Positions 30,924 to 40,813 are shown, counted from the first letter of the stretch. The stretch is 64,000 bases of DNA from Pseudomonas yamanorum (GCF_900105735.1 NZ_LT629793.1:4898001-4962000); one strand, 5' to 3'. Translations and numbers: made by a program. The notes: a model not told the origin generated them from the sequence alone.

Positions 30924-32960
30924 TTAGCGCTCCAGTTGAGTGAGTTCGTTGGGGGGCAATTGGCTGCCCGCCAAAGGTAATCGCAGGGTGAAGCAGGTGC
31001 CTTGGCCGAGGGTCGATTGGACTTCCATCTGGCCCTTGTGATTGTTGGTGATGATGAAGTACGAAACCGACAGGCCAAGCCCGGTGCCCTGGCCGATCTC
31101 CTTGGTGGTGAAGAAGGGCTCAAACGTGCGTTTGCGCACGTTCTCGCTCATGCCGATGCCGTTGTCTTCCACCTGGATCTCCGCCCACGGCGGGTTGAGC
31201 CGGGTACGCAGGATGATACGCCCGGGCTCGCTGTCATTTTCACGCTGGTGAATCGCCTGTGCGGCGTTTTTCAGCAGGTTGAGCAGTACCTGCTCCAGTT
31301 CGTTGGCGGTGCCGGGCACCGGGCCCAGTTGTGGGTCGAACTGGCGGATGATCGCCTGGCCCTTGAAGTCGAAACCGACGATGAGGTCGAAGTCGTTGCC
31401 GGCAATTTCTACGGCCTGGTCGATCAAGGCCGGCAGGTCGCAGGGCGCCATCTGGCGGTTGCTGCGGCGGCTGAAGCTGAGCATGTGGGTGACGATTTTT
31501 GCCGCCCGGGCTCCGGCCTGCTGGATGCCATCGAGCAATTGCGGCACTTCGCGGCTTTGCAGGTAGCGGTTGACCATGTCCAGGTCGATGCCCACCTGTT
31601 CGGCATGCTCAAGGTTTTTTGGCAGTTCGTTGGACAGGCGGCGGCGGATGTTCTGCACGTTATGCAGGATCGCCCCCAGCGGGTTGTTGATTTCGTGGGC
31701 CATGCCGGCGGCCAGGCCGCCGACTGAGAGCATCTTCTCTGACTGTACCATCATCTCTTCCAGGGACAGGCGCTGGGTGATGTCGTCGATCCGGATCACT
31801 ACGCCACGCCCGGCGCCGCCCATCAGCGGGTAGAAGGTCAGGGCGTAGTGCTTGGGCTCGTCATCCTTGACCCAGGTCACCCGCTCGATCCGCTCCACGG
31901 TGTGTTGCTCCACCGTGGCCTTGATTTGCGGCAAAAAGGGTTTGAGCGGTTGGAAGGCAAGGAAGATTGGCTGGTTCAACGCCTCATCCAGACGGGTGCC
32001 GGAAAGCGCGCTGGCTTCCTGGTTCCACTGGGTGACGTAGAGCTGTTCATCCAGGGCAATCAGCGCCGAGGGCATCGAGTCGATGATGCTGTTGAGGTAG
32101 TTCTGAAAACCGGTGAGTTTTTTCTCGATCTTGCTGCGCACCTGGACTTCCAGTTCCAGCTTGCGGTTGGTGTGGCGGGTTTCTTCCGCCAGGCCCTGGG
32201 CCTGATCGTAGGCGGCCTGGGAATCGTCCCGCGCGCGCTTGAGTTGTTGCTCGCGGGCTTCGATGCGCGAAAGCATGGTGTTGAAGGCTTCGGCCAAGCT
32301 GCCGATTTCGTCATGGTTGCCGCGACCGGCGCGCAAGGCGTAGTTCTCTTCCCGGGTGACCTGACGCGACAGTTCTTCCAGTTCATGGATCGGCCGGGTA
32401 ATCAGGCGCTTGATCTGTCGGGCAATCACCAGCCACAGCAGCACACTGAAAATCAGGATGCCCAGGCTGGCGGTGAAGGTCCCGGTGTAAAAGGCCACCG
32501 GCAGTTCGCTGCTGGCCACCAGCAGCAAATGCCCGGACGGTTGGCCGGCACGGGGAAGGGTGATCACCTGATTGCTGCGAAACTCGGTGGCGCGCCAGAT
32601 TTCGATCTCATTGTAATTGGCTGGCAGGTGCAGGCGATTGGCATGTTGCAGTTGGGCGAGGCGCGTACCTTCACCGTCATATAAGGCCGCGGCCCGCAAG
32701 GGTGAATAGCTGGTCAGTTCATCCAGCAGGTTTTGCGCCTTGAGCGGCGAGTCCAGGGCTTGGGCAGCCAGCGACGGGTTCGACACCAGTCGACCGATGG
32801 CCTGCAAGGCCTGGGGCGCCATGCTTTCCTGGGAGATCCAGTAGGCGGCGCTGATAAAGGTCAGGTTGGCCACCAGCAAGACGGTGGTCAACAAGACCAG
32901 CAGGGCCGCCAGCAGTTTTTGCCCAACCGGTAGATTTTCGAGACGCTGGCGCAGTGGCAT
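30924..32960 (-). CDS. HAMP-PAS sensor histidine kinase
   Basis: 678 residues from ATG 32960 (MPLRQRLENLPVG). TM1 at about 17-40 is followed by a periplasmic region of about 125 residues, TM2 near 165-185, a HAMP domain, and a coiled coil (EQQLKRARDDSQAAYDQAQG). Then come a PAS domain (IDSMPSALIALDEQLYVTQW), HisKA with GMAHEINNPLGAI, and HATPase with NLLKNAAQAI, EDNGIGM and GTGLGLSVS. It resembles PA4398 of P. aeruginosa. No response regulator is adjacent, so its output is unknown. Confidence 0.92.
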   Translation of the reverse strand: MPLRQRLENLPVGQKLLAALLVLLTTVLLVANLTFISAAYWISQESMAPQALQAIGRLVSNPSLAAQALDSPLKAQNLLDELTSYSPLRAAALYDGEGTRLAQLQHANRLHLPANYNEIEIWRATEFRSNQVITLPRAGQPSGHLLLVASSELPVAFYTGTFTASLGILIFSVLLWLVIARQIKRLITRPIHELEELSRQVTREENYALRAGRGNHDEIGSLAEAFNTMLSRIEAREQQLKRARDDSQAAYDQAQGLAEETRHTNRKLELEVQVRSKIEKKLTGFQNYLNSIIDSMPSALIALDEQLYVTQWNQEASALSGTRLDEALNQPIFLAFQPLKPFLPQIKATVEQHTVERIERVTWVKDDEPKHYALTFYPLMGGAGRGVVIRIDDITQRLSLEEMMVQSEKMLSVGGLAAGMAHEINNPLGAILHNVQNIRRRLSNELPKNLEHAEQVGIDLDMVNRYLQSREVPQLLDGIQQAGARAAKIVTHMLSFSRRSNRQMAPCDLPALIDQAVEIAGNDFDLIVGFDFKGQAIIRQFDPQLGPVPGTANELEQVLLNLLKNAAQAIHQRENDSEPGRIILRTRLNPPWAEIQVEDNGIGMSENVRKRTFEPFFTTKEIGQGTGLGLSVSYFIITNNHKGQMEVQSTLGQGTCFTLRLPLAGSQLPPNELTQLER

Positions 32961-33006
32961 CAAGGTTTTCGCTGCAAAGGAACAAGCAGGCAGGGTAGCG
33001 CGTGCT

Positions 33007-33930
<924 letters not shown>

Positions 33931-33951
33931 TTACTCCGTAAGGCTGCCCGC

Positions 33952-33980
33952 AGTGAACGAGGCGAAAGAACCGCTATAAT
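33952..33980 (+). promoter_or_regulatory. yajQ: yajQ promoter
   Basis: A perfect -10 TATAAT (33975-33980), with a weak -35-like GTGAAC about 16-17 bp upstream. It is 70 bp before the yajQ ATG. Confidence 0.6.
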
Positions 33981-34049
33981 GCCCGGGCATTTTAGCCTGG
34001 GCGTGCTCCATCTCTACTGAGCCGCGCCCCTTTTTATTGGAGAAATTAC

Positions 34050-34535
34050 ATGCCGTCGTTCGACGTGGTATCCGAACTGGACAAGCACGAACTCACCAAC
34101 GCCGTCGAGAACGCCGTCAAGGAGCTGGATCGTCGCTATGACTTGAAGGGCAAGGGCAGCTTCGAGTTCAAGGAGAAAGACCTCGCCGTCAACCTGACCG
34201 CAGAAGCCGACTTCCAGCTTGAAGCGATGATTGAGATCCTCAAGCTGTCGCTGGTCAAGCGCAAGATCGATGCACAGTGCCTTGAAATCAAGGACGCTTA
34301 TGCCTCCGGCAAGCTGATGAAACAGGAAGTCGTGTTCAAAGAAGGCATCGACAAGGAGCTGGCGAAGAAAATCGTCGCTCACGTCAAGGACGCCAAGCTC
34401 AAGGTCCAGGCCGCGATCCAGGGCGAGCAGGTGCGTATCACCGGCAAGAAGCGTGATGACTTGCAAGAGGCCATTGCCGCCTTGCGCGCCAAGACCTTCG
34501 ACATGCCGCTGCAGTTCAATAACTTCCGCGACTGA
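34050..34535 (+). CDS. yajQ: YajQ-family nucleotide-binding protein
   Basis: 161 residues starting [15 protein letters not shown], with GGAG upstream. Two ferredoxin-like subdomains with basic surfaces ([33 protein letters not shown]). YajQ proteins bind nucleic acid and, in several gammaproteobacteria, cyclic di-GMP, acting with a LysR regulator in virulence control. Full length. Confidence 0.95.
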   Translation: MPSFDVVSELDKHELTNAVENAVKELDRRYDLKGKGSFEFKEKDLAVNLTAEADFQLEAMIEILKLSLVKRKIDAQCLEIKDAYASGKLMKQEVVFKEGIDKELAKKIVAHVKDAKLKVQAAIQGEQVRITGKKRDDLQEAIAALRAKTFDMPLQFNNFRD

Positions 34536-34596
34536 TGGCTCTTTGGGGAACCTGCGGGCGTTTTTGACGTCCCACGCCCCAGAGCCTGCGCCCACC

Positions 34597-34618
34597 ATTG
34601 AGCCCTACGGGGCTCAAT
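34597..34618 (+). terminator. UACG-tetraloop hairpin after yajQ
   Basis: Perfect 9-bp stem ATTGAGCCC / GGGCTCAAT closed by a TACG tetraloop with C-G closure, one of the most stable RNA loop types. Only a poor T tract follows, so it could terminate inefficiently or stabilise the yajQ mRNA. Confidence 0.5.
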
Positions 34619-34670
34619 TGCATTTATGGCCACTCAATATGCCGAGCATCCGGCAAACAGGAGAATGTAG

Positions 34671-35513
34671 ATGGATTTGAACGCTGAAGTGGATCACCTG
34701 ATCAAGACCTCGGAGTCGTGGTTACCGATGATCATGGAATACGGCAGCCGGTTTTTGCTGGCCTTGGTCACCCTGGCCATCGGTTGGTGGCTGATCAACG
34801 TCTTGACCCACCGAGTGGGGCGTTTGCTGGCACTGCGTAATGCTGACCTGGCGCTGCAACACTTCATTACCAGCCTTGCGAACATTGCGCTCAAGGTCAT
34901 GCTGGTGGTTAACGTGGCCTCGATGATCGGCGTCGCAACCACATCGTTCGTTGCCGCGATTGGTGCCGCTACCCTGGCCATCGGTCTGGCATTGCAAGGC
35001 AGCCTGGCGAACTTCGCCGGCGGCGTGCTGATTCTGTTGTTCCGTCCGTTCCGCATTGGTGACTGGATCGAAGCCCAGGGCACTTCCGGTACCGTCGACA
35101 GCATCCAGATTTTTCACACCGTGCTGCGCACCGGCGACAACAAGACGGTGATCATCCCAAACGGCAGCCTGTCCAACGGCCTGATCACCAACACCAACCG
35201 TCAGCCGACCCGCAAGGTAGTGTTTGATGTGGGTGTCGACTACGAAGCCGACCTGCAGAAAGCACGTGAAGTGCTGCTGGAACTGGCCAAGGATCCCCGG
35301 GTATTGGCTGATCCGGCGCCGGCAGCGGTAGTTTCCACCCTCGGCGACAGTTCGATCACTGTATCCCTGCGAGTCTGGACCAAGACTTCGGATTATTGGG
35401 ATGTGATGTTCATGTTCAATGAACTGGCACGTGACCGTTTGAAAGCCGCGGGGATTGATATTCCATTTCCGCAGCGTGTTATTCGCGTCATGCAGGAAAG
35501 TGCAGCGAAGTGA
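34671..35513 (+). CDS. mscS: Small-conductance mechanosensitive channel, MscS family
   Basis: 280 residues. Three N-terminal membrane segments; the pore-lining TM3 has the glycine/alanine pattern ATLAIGLALQGSLANFAGGV. A beta domain (FRIGDWIEAQGTSGTVDSIQ) and a C-terminal alpha/beta domain follow. The length is close to E. coli MscS (286), so it is the simple type without extra domains. It protects against hypo-osmotic shock. Confidence 0.95.
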   Translation: MDLNAEVDHLIKTSESWLPMIMEYGSRFLLALVTLAIGWWLINVLTHRVGRLLALRNADLALQHFITSLANIALKVMLVVNVASMIGVATTSFVAAIGAATLAIGLALQGSLANFAGGVLILLFRPFRIGDWIEAQGTSGTVDSIQIFHTVLRTGDNKTVIIPNGSLSNGLITNTNRQPTRKVVFDVGVDYEADLQKAREVLLELAKDPRVLADPAPAAVVSTLGDSSITVSLRVWTKTSDYWDVMFMFNELARDRLKAAGIDIPFPQRVIRVMQESAAK

Positions 35514-35621
35514 CGATATGACTCGCGGACTAAACTTGGCCAATGTGTCAGGTTTAATTCGCGAGACAAAACTAGATAGTTAGCTTGCTAGTTATCGGGT
35601 TGTTGAGATTAAGTTGCAATA

Positions 35622-35659
35622 AAAAAGCCGCTCACTTGTGAACAAGTGAGCGGCTTTTT
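35622..35659. terminator. Bidirectional terminator between mscS and oprD
   Basis: 18-bp perfect arms AAAAAGCCGCTCACTTGT / ACAAGTGAGCGGCTTTTT around GA. Confidence 0.92.
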
Positions 35660-35704
35660 AGTTAGAGCCGAGGCCCTAAGTCATCGTTGTAATCAAACTG
35701 CCAA

Positions 35705-37012
35705 TTACAAGATGTTCAGCGGGTATTGCGCAATCAGACGCAGTTCGTCCAACGATGCCGAGCCGTAGTACACACCATCGCTGGAGCGGTAAGTGGCTTG
35801 ACGTACACGCAGGCTCAGGTCTTTAGCCGGGCCGCTCTGAATCACGTACTTGGCCTCGATGTCGCGTTCCCACTCTTTGGCGTTGTTGGTCACGCCGTTG
35901 TCAGCACCGCTACCGGTGACATAACGAGTCATGAAGCTCAGGCCTGGAATGCCGAAGGTGGCCATGTTCAGGTCGTAGCGAGCTTGCCAGGATTTTTCAC
36001 CTTCAGCGTTGAAGTCGGAACGGGCAACGGAGTTGGCGAGGAAAATCGTGCCGCCGCCGTCTACGCCGTAACCGTAGTCGCCGTCACCGGTGACCTTCTG
36101 GTAGGCCAGGGTGAAGGTGTGAGCGTCGATGGTGTACGCGCCTTGCAAGCTGTAGGCACGGTTGTCGAGCTTGGTGGTGTTGTCTTTTTCTGCGCGTTGC
36201 AGACCAAGGCCATCACTTTTGGTGCTGTAGATGTTGAAGTCAAAGGCCAGCGACTGTTCCTTGCTCAAGGCATGGGTCCAGTTGATGTTGGCGTAGGTCT
36301 TCTTCCAGTAGTCTTCGGTTTTCGCGTAGTACAGGCTACCGGTCAGCTCTGGGGTGAACGCGTAGACGCCACCGACAAAGTTGGTTTCCTTCAGGCCCAG
36401 GCTGTCATGGTAGGTCTGGGCTTGCGCGGTGCTGGCGGTGAAGTGACCACCTTCCAGTTTCAGGCCCTTGATCTCGTTGCTGGTGATCGAGACACCTTGT
36501 GGCAGCTCAGGCAGCAGGCGGCTGTCGTCGGAAGCGAAGACAGGAGCGGTGGTGTATTGGTCGCCGATTTTCAAGACCGTGTCGGAGAAACGGAATTTAA
36601 CGGCGGCGCCACCTTTGGAGTAGTCATCCTGTGCACGGCCATCAGCGCCGTTAGGGAACAGGCCTGTACCTGCATGGCCACGGCCGCTGTCCAGTTTCAC
36701 ACCCAGCAAACCGATTACATCAACACCGACGCCGATGGTGCCCTGGGTGAAGCCTGATTGGTACAGAGCATTGAAGCCCAGGCCCGTTTCTTCGGAGATG
36801 CTCTTCTTCTCAGTACTGCCTGCTTTAACAGGTTTGTAACCGCCAGCAGGTTCGTTGCGGATATCACGGCTGAAATACAGAAGACGGGTATTGATGCTGA
36901 AAGTACTGTCTTCAACAAAGCCCTTGGCATCGTCCTGGGAGGACGCGATTGCGAACTGCGAGGTGCCTGCTGAAACAGCCAGGGCGATCATGCTCCACTT
37001 CATCACGCGCAT
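35705..37012 (-). CDS. oprD: OprD-family outer-membrane porin
   Basis: 435 residues with a signal peptide (WSMIALAVSAGTSQFAIA). The OprD barrel pattern is visible: AKGFVEDSTFSINTRLLYF, SGFTQGTIGVGVDV, DAHTFTLAYQKVTGDGDY, EKSWQARYDLNM and the terminal YPLNIL. ATG 37012 has AAGGAG at 9 bp spacing. It is close to P. aeruginosa OprD (443 residues), the basic-amino-acid and carbapenem channel. The neighbours (HIT, slyX, cold-shock, dps, aspS) match that locus as I recall it. The substrate is inferred. Confidence 0.9.
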   Translation of the reverse strand: MRVMKWSMIALAVSAGTSQFAIASSQDDAKGFVEDSTFSINTRLLYFSRDIRNEPAGGYKPVKAGSTEKKSISEETGLGFNALYQSGFTQGTIGVGVDVIGLLGVKLDSGRGHAGTGLFPNGADGRAQDDYSKGGAAVKFRFSDTVLKIGDQYTTAPVFASDDSRLLPELPQGVSITSNEIKGLKLEGGHFTASTAQAQTYHDSLGLKETNFVGGVYAFTPELTGSLYYAKTEDYWKKTYANINWTHALSKEQSLAFDFNIYSTKSDGLGLQRAEKDNTTKLDNRAYSLQGAYTIDAHTFTLAYQKVTGDGDYGYGVDGGGTIFLANSVARSDFNAEGEKSWQARYDLNMATFGIPGLSFMTRYVTGSGADNGVTNNAKEWERDIEAKYVIQSGPAKDLSLRVRQATYRSSDGVYYGSASLDELRLIAQYPLNIL

Positions 37013-37166
37013 CGTGATTTGCTCCTTTGGTTTTAGGAAGAGTACTGCCGTCCCACCTATATTTTTGTCTGGGCGGCTCTTTCTTTTTTGTGTCGGCGCA
37101 AAGTTATATCACGCAGACATTATTGACGATACTTGCACATCTATCCTTTCAGCTTCTTTACGGGCC

Positions 37167-37208
37167 TGTCGTAAATTGCTAGCTCCATGTCGCAAATTCA
37201 CAGTCCGC
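37167..37208 (+). promoter_or_regulatory. Candidate ArgR binding site upstream of oprD
   Basis: Direct repeats TGTCGTAAATTG and TGTCGCAAATTC begin exactly 21 bp apart. That is the spacing of the Pseudomonas ArgR consensus, TGTCGC repeats with 15 bp between them. The AA positions are only partly matched. It lies about 155-195 bp upstream of the oprD start, suitable for activation. Confidence 0.4.
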
Positions 37209-37437
37209 TTGTAACCGGACTGACAACTTCAATACTGTTTAAAAGCATCGAGATGGGGGTGGGAACCTCCCTTCTCAAAGTTTTAACTCTTCCTTGAAAA
37301 GCATTGAACCGCTGTTGTTTTCCGTCGCGAAACACCTGCTTCCTGCCGGTGCCGTTGTCGACGATGCAACGGTGAATGCAACAAGCGTGCACAAACCGGA
37401 AACCGAATGTGATTTTTTCGTGAAAATTGTCAACGCC

Positions 37438-37471
37438 GTGTAAAAACCGCATAAGCGCGGGCTTTTTACAC
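37438..37471. terminator. Orphan bidirectional terminator-like hairpin
   Basis: Inverted repeat GTGTAAAAA / TTTTTACAC enclosing CCGC-ATAAGC-GCGG. Either strand gives a GC stem followed by T5. No annotated gene ends here. Confidence 0.5.
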
Positions 37472-37895
37472 CGTTTGGTTTGGCCTTGACGCGCCTGCTG
37501 CACTTCTGTCCGGTGGTGCATAAAACCTGCACCAGAGCAAAACGTTACCGGTTCACCCCGTTCGGTGGGTAGTCGGCGGATCCCTTTGAGGCACAAATGG
37601 GTCATTTTGGTGCGATTGTTCCCGGTCTGCGTTTTTGCCCCAGGCCAGCGTTCTTATCCTGAGAGCCCTCTGGCTCAAGGTCTTTAAGCGTATCCCACGT
37701 CCCGTCTTTGACTGGGATTGGCTGCATTGGTCATTTAGCGTAGCTGAAATATTGGTCTGTCTCGAAATGGTGCGCTTTTTTTCGCGACGTGCTGTTTGGG
37801 CGCGTATTTGGCCTGATGCATTCGCCGTGAAGCGCTCGGCATTCGCAGGTATGCTGGGCGCCTGAAACCTGACCCGCCGAACGGGAGTGACTGCT

Positions 37896-38321
37896 GTGTT
37901 CGCCTTAGATCCACGTCTTCAACAAGACACCTTGCCCATTGGGGATTTCCCCCTGTGCCGGCTGCTGCTGTCCAATGACTCGAATTACCCCTGGTTCATC
38001 CTGGTGCCGCGCATCGACGGTATCAGCGAAGTGTTTCAACTGGATGTCGCTGACCAGCAGCGGGTGTGGCAGGAAAGCACGGTGCTGGCGCAACTGCTTA
38101 ATGAAGGGTTTGGCGCCGATAAGATGAATATCGGTGCCCTGGGTAACGTGGTCAGCCAACTGCACGTGCATGTAATCGTGCGCAAGCGCGATGACGCTGC
38201 CTGGCCGGCGCCGGTCTGGGGCAAGCATCCGGCGAAGCCATACAGCGACGAGCAGCTGGCGGCGATTCGTGCACGCCTGCGCGAGATCCTGCCGGCTGAT
38301 TTCATGTTTCTGGAGGCTTGA
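37896..38321 (+). CDS. HIT-family protein (QLHVH variant)
   Basis: 141 residues from GTG 37896 (MFALDPRLQQDTLP), which has GGGAG at good spacing; GTG 37887 is an alternative. It is a HIT-fold nucleotide hydrolase/transferase. The triad motif reads QLHVHVIV: the first histidine of H-x-H-x-H is glutamine, while the middle (nucleophile) and last histidines are kept. The substrate is unknown. slyX follows after 3 bp. Confidence 0.88.
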   Translation: MFALDPRLQQDTLPIGDFPLCRLLLSNDSNYPWFILVPRIDGISEVFQLDVADQQRVWQESTVLAQLLNEGFGADKMNIGALGNVVSQLHVHVIVRKRDDAAWPAPVWGKHPAKPYSDEQLAAIRARLREILPADFMFLEA

Positions 38322-38324
38322 GTC

Positions 38325-38531
38325 ATGGACCTCCAAGACCGTGTGACCGACCTGGAAAGCCGCTTGGCCTTTCAGGACGACACCATTGAGACCCTCAATG
38401 ACATCCTGGTCACCCAGCAGCGGGCGGTCGAACGCCTGCAGATGCAGATGACTGCGTTGCTCAAGCGCCAGGAAGAAATGGGCGGCCAGTTCGAGTCATC
38501 CGAGGAAGAAGCGCCGCCGCCTCATTATTAA
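38325..38531 (+). CDS. slyX: SlyX-family protein
   Basis: 68 residues, mostly a coiled coil ([20 protein letters not shown], then NDIL), ending in an acidic PPHY tail as usual in SlyX. The function is unknown. It is the second gene of a two-gene unit with the HIT protein and is followed by a strong terminator. Confidence 0.93.
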   Translation: MDLQDRVTDLESRLAFQDDTIETLNDILVTQQRAVERLQMQMTALLKRQEEMGGQFESSEEEAPPPHY

Positions 38532-38557
38532 TAAGGCAGGGATGAATCCCCGGGCAT

Positions 38558-38600
38558 AAAAAAACCGCGATGCAGCCAGGCTGCATCGCGGTTTCTTTTT
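38558..38600. terminator. Bidirectional terminator between slyX and the cold-shock gene
   Basis: Stem AAACCGCGATGCAG / CTGCATCGCGGTTT with A and T runs outside. Confidence 0.92.
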
Positions 38601-38614
38601 TCGGGGTGCTGGAA

Positions 38615-39217
38615 TCAGCGGCGCGGCAACGCGGCGATCACATCTTCAGCTTGCAGGCCCTTGTCACGATTCATGACGGAGAACTCCACGCGCTGGCCTT
38701 CCACCAGTACGCGATGGCCTTCGCCGCGAATCGCCCGGAAGTGGACGAAGATATCGTCGCCCGAATCCCGGGAAATAAAGCCGAAGCCCTTGGAGGTGTT
38801 GAACCACTTCACGGTACCGGTATCCCGGTTGGTCATGTCGTAGCTTTGCGACGCAGCGGCCGGGGAGGAACGGTAGAAACTGATGGCCAGATGAAGAACG
38901 ATGGCGACCAGTGCGATTGCCAGGCTGAGCAGGACGGCCGGGTGGCCACCGACTTCAGGCATAGGCGCCAGCAGGGTGAGGGTTTGCACGACAACAGCCA
39001 GGACCAGCAGGGCGCTGACCAGGTTTTGCAGTTGATGACGCGGGCCTTTGTTCCAGTAAGGAATGACTGGAGCCAGTGTCAGGTTAAGAAGACCAAAAAA
39101 GGTCAGGTAGAGAGCGTCAGGTTGTTGCAGGTAAGGCAGGGTTTCTGATCGCAGGCTGGGGATAAAGGACAGCAGCAAAGCTGCAGCGCCCGTTAGCAGG
39201 TGGACGATTTTCAACAT
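38615..39217 (-). CDS. Membrane-anchored cold-shock-domain protein
   Basis: 200 residues. The N-terminal 120 residues hold about four hydrophobic segments ([65 protein letters not shown]). The C-terminal 65 residues form a complete cold-shock domain with RNP1 (KGFGFI) and RNP2 (IFVHF) RNA-binding motifs. The order is membrane part first, then CSD. The target RNA is unknown. Confidence 0.88.
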   Translation of the reverse strand: MLKIVHLLTGAAALLLSFIPSLRSETLPYLQQPDALYLTFFGLLNLTLAPVIPYWNKGPRHQLQNLVSALLVLAVVVQTLTLLAPMPEVGGHPAVLLSLAIALVAIVLHLAISFYRSSPAAASQSYDMTNRDTGTVKWFNTSKGFGFISRDSGDDIFVHFRAIRGEGHRVLVEGQRVEFSVMNRDKGLQAEDVIAALPRR

Positions 39218-39646
39218 TTTGATTAACTCACGTTAAGACGGATCACGAGGAAGAGCTGACTGGCACGGTTCGCTTCTGAACAATGGGAGGCGTTGGACAC
39301 GTACACGGGTATCAGCCTATGCCACTTGCCGCAAACAAAAACGGCGGCGACACGCTGCCTATTTAACAGCAAAGCCTGTGCCTACTCAAATCAAGCATTT
39401 CGGGCTGTTGCGAGGCATGCGGCATTTCTGCGTCAAACGCTTGTCCTAGACAGGTGCGGGGTTTTTTCGCCGGCGGCGGATAATTTTTTCGGCAGGGCTT
39501 GAAGCTTTGCCTGCCGTGTAAACCCGCTCTGCGAGGGGCAATTTGCCGCACCTCGAGAGGGGCGGCCGGGCTGCGCAAGGCCGGCACTCTTGCTAGAGTG
39601 GTCCTGCACCTGATCAATGAATATTTATCAATTGAAGGGGAAACAC
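39218..39646. promoter_or_regulatory. Divergent region between cold-shock gene and dps
   Basis: No gene is visible. CTAGAGT near 39593-39599 resembles a stationary-phase (RpoS) -10 element about 50 bp before dps. An imperfect hairpin GGCAGG...CCTGCC lies near 39491-39515. Confidence 0.4.
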
Positions 39647-40120
39647 ATGGCAATCGATATTGGTATCAGTGAAGAAGACCGTAAATCAATCGTTGACGGA
39701 CTTTCGCGCCTGCTTTCCGATACCTATGTACTTTACCTGAAGACCCACAACTTCCATTGGAACGTAACGGGCCCGATGTTTCGCACACTGCACTTGATGT
39801 TTGAAGAGCAGTACAACGAACTGGCGCTGGCGGTGGATTCAATTGCAGAGCGTATACGCGCCCTGGGCTTCCCCGCACCGGGTGCTTATTCGGTGTACGC
39901 ACGACTTTCTTCCATCAAGGAAGAAGAAGGTGTGCCGAGCGCTGAAGACATGATCAAGCAATTGGTCGAAGGCCAGGAAGCGGTTACCCGCACGGCCCGG
40001 GGCATTTTCCCGTTGCTGGATAAAGTCAGCGATGAACCCACTGCGGACTTGCTGACCCAGCGTATGCAAGTTCATGAAAAGACCGCGTGGATGTTGCGTT
40101 CCCTGCTCGAAAACAAGTAA
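39647..40120 (+). CDS. dps: Dps-like ferritin (DNA-protecting stress protein)
   Basis: 157 residues from ATG 39647 ([13 protein letters not shown]), with AAGGGG upstream. It is a four-helix ferritin fold. The inter-subunit ferroxidase site is visible in [15 protein letters not shown] and [20 protein letters not shown] (His, His, Asp, Glu). It oxidises iron with peroxide and stores it in a dodecamer. The N-terminus is short and not very basic, so DNA binding is uncertain. Confidence 0.93.
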   Translation: MAIDIGISEEDRKSIVDGLSRLLSDTYVLYLKTHNFHWNVTGPMFRTLHLMFEEQYNELALAVDSIAERIRALGFPAPGAYSVYARLSSIKEEEGVPSAEDMIKQLVEGQEAVTRTARGIFPLLDKVSDEPTADLLTQRMQVHEKTAWMLRSLLENK

Positions 40121-40333
40121 TGCCGGTGGCGGGTGGGCGTCGAGCTGACGCCCCTCGCGTGCCTGTTTTTCGGCGATTTTCCTGACCCCGCGAGCTTCCT
40201 GATACACGCGTTGGCTTGTCCTACGGCGATCGGCTCCCTGTCTTCTGGCTGCACTTGTCTTCTTGATGTTTTATAGCTCAACGGCCAACGACAACACTGA
40301 TGAGTGGCCGTCAGGCAATGGAGTGTCAAGTGT

Positions 40334-40687
40334 ATGTCACGCGGAGCAGGTAATGGAGTTATGGAAACGTGCGGGTTGCACAAGATAAAGGTAGACCCCT
40401 TTGCCAAAGGGTTCGATATGAACTTGGCCAGGCCATTGTCCCGATCCGTTCGGCTTAATGGCTTTTCGACGTGTTTGCGACTCGAAGAAGTCTATTGGAA
40501 TATCCTTGCGGAAATAGCCCGGATCAATACATGTTCGGTCAGTGCGTTGCTGTCTTACGTGGACCGTGAAGTGCACTTGCGATATGGCGGCGTAAAGAAC
40601 TTCAGCGGTCTGGTCAGGGTAGTTTGTGTGGTTCATGTATTGAAAGAGCGCCTTAATGCGTCGGGTGTCCATCCGGACCTGGCATGA
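40334..40687 (+). CDS. Ribbon-helix-helix domain protein
   Basis: 117 residues from ATG 40334, chosen for GGAG 10 bp upstream; ATG 40361 and 40418 are alternatives. The RHH_4-type domain begins at RSVRLNGFSTCLRLEEVYWN and continues with ILAEIARINTCSVSALLSYV. It is likely a DNA-binding transcription factor of the Arc/MetJ fold. The cysteine content and lower GC differ from its neighbours. It stands alone between dps and fmdB, and its target is unknown. Confidence 0.68.
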   Translation: MSRGAGNGVMETCGLHKIKVDPFAKGFDMNLARPLSRSVRLNGFSTCLRLEEVYWNILAEIARINTCSVSALLSYVDREVHLRYGGVKNFSGLVRVVCVVHVLKERLNASGVHPDLA

Positions 40688-40807
40688 TCCTTGTGCCAGT
40701 CGCCAGGCTCGGGATTGCCCCGGGTCGGGCGCCTGGCAGAAGCCTGCTGCAGCCACCTATATAAAGAGCAGCGCGCCGCTACGGCTGCACAGCCTCGATT
40801 TACCAGA

Positions 40808-40813
40808 TATAAT
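40808..40813 (+). promoter_or_regulatory. -10 box (TATAAT) of the fmdB-aspS promoter
   Basis: A perfect TATAAT 93 bp before fmdB. The -35 region (CTGCAC, 17 bp spacing) is weak. Confidence 0.6.

Larger units (their letters stand above)
37013..37895. other. Long oprD-HIT intergenic region
   Basis: About 880 bp with no convincing gene. It contains the oprD promoter side (a possible minus-strand -10 TATAAC at 37103-37108), the ArgR-like repeat and the terminator-like hairpin listed separately. A hairpin GGTGCA-TAAAACC-TGCACC lies near 37513-37531. A 76-codon plus-strand frame at 37635-37865 has no ribosome site or family likeness. The region could hide a small RNA. Confidence 0.5.

Noticed and set aside
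37635-37865. 76-codon plus-strand frame in the oprD-HIT gap
   Set aside because: No ribosome site, aromatic-rich odd composition and no family; kept only as a possibility within the gap entry.
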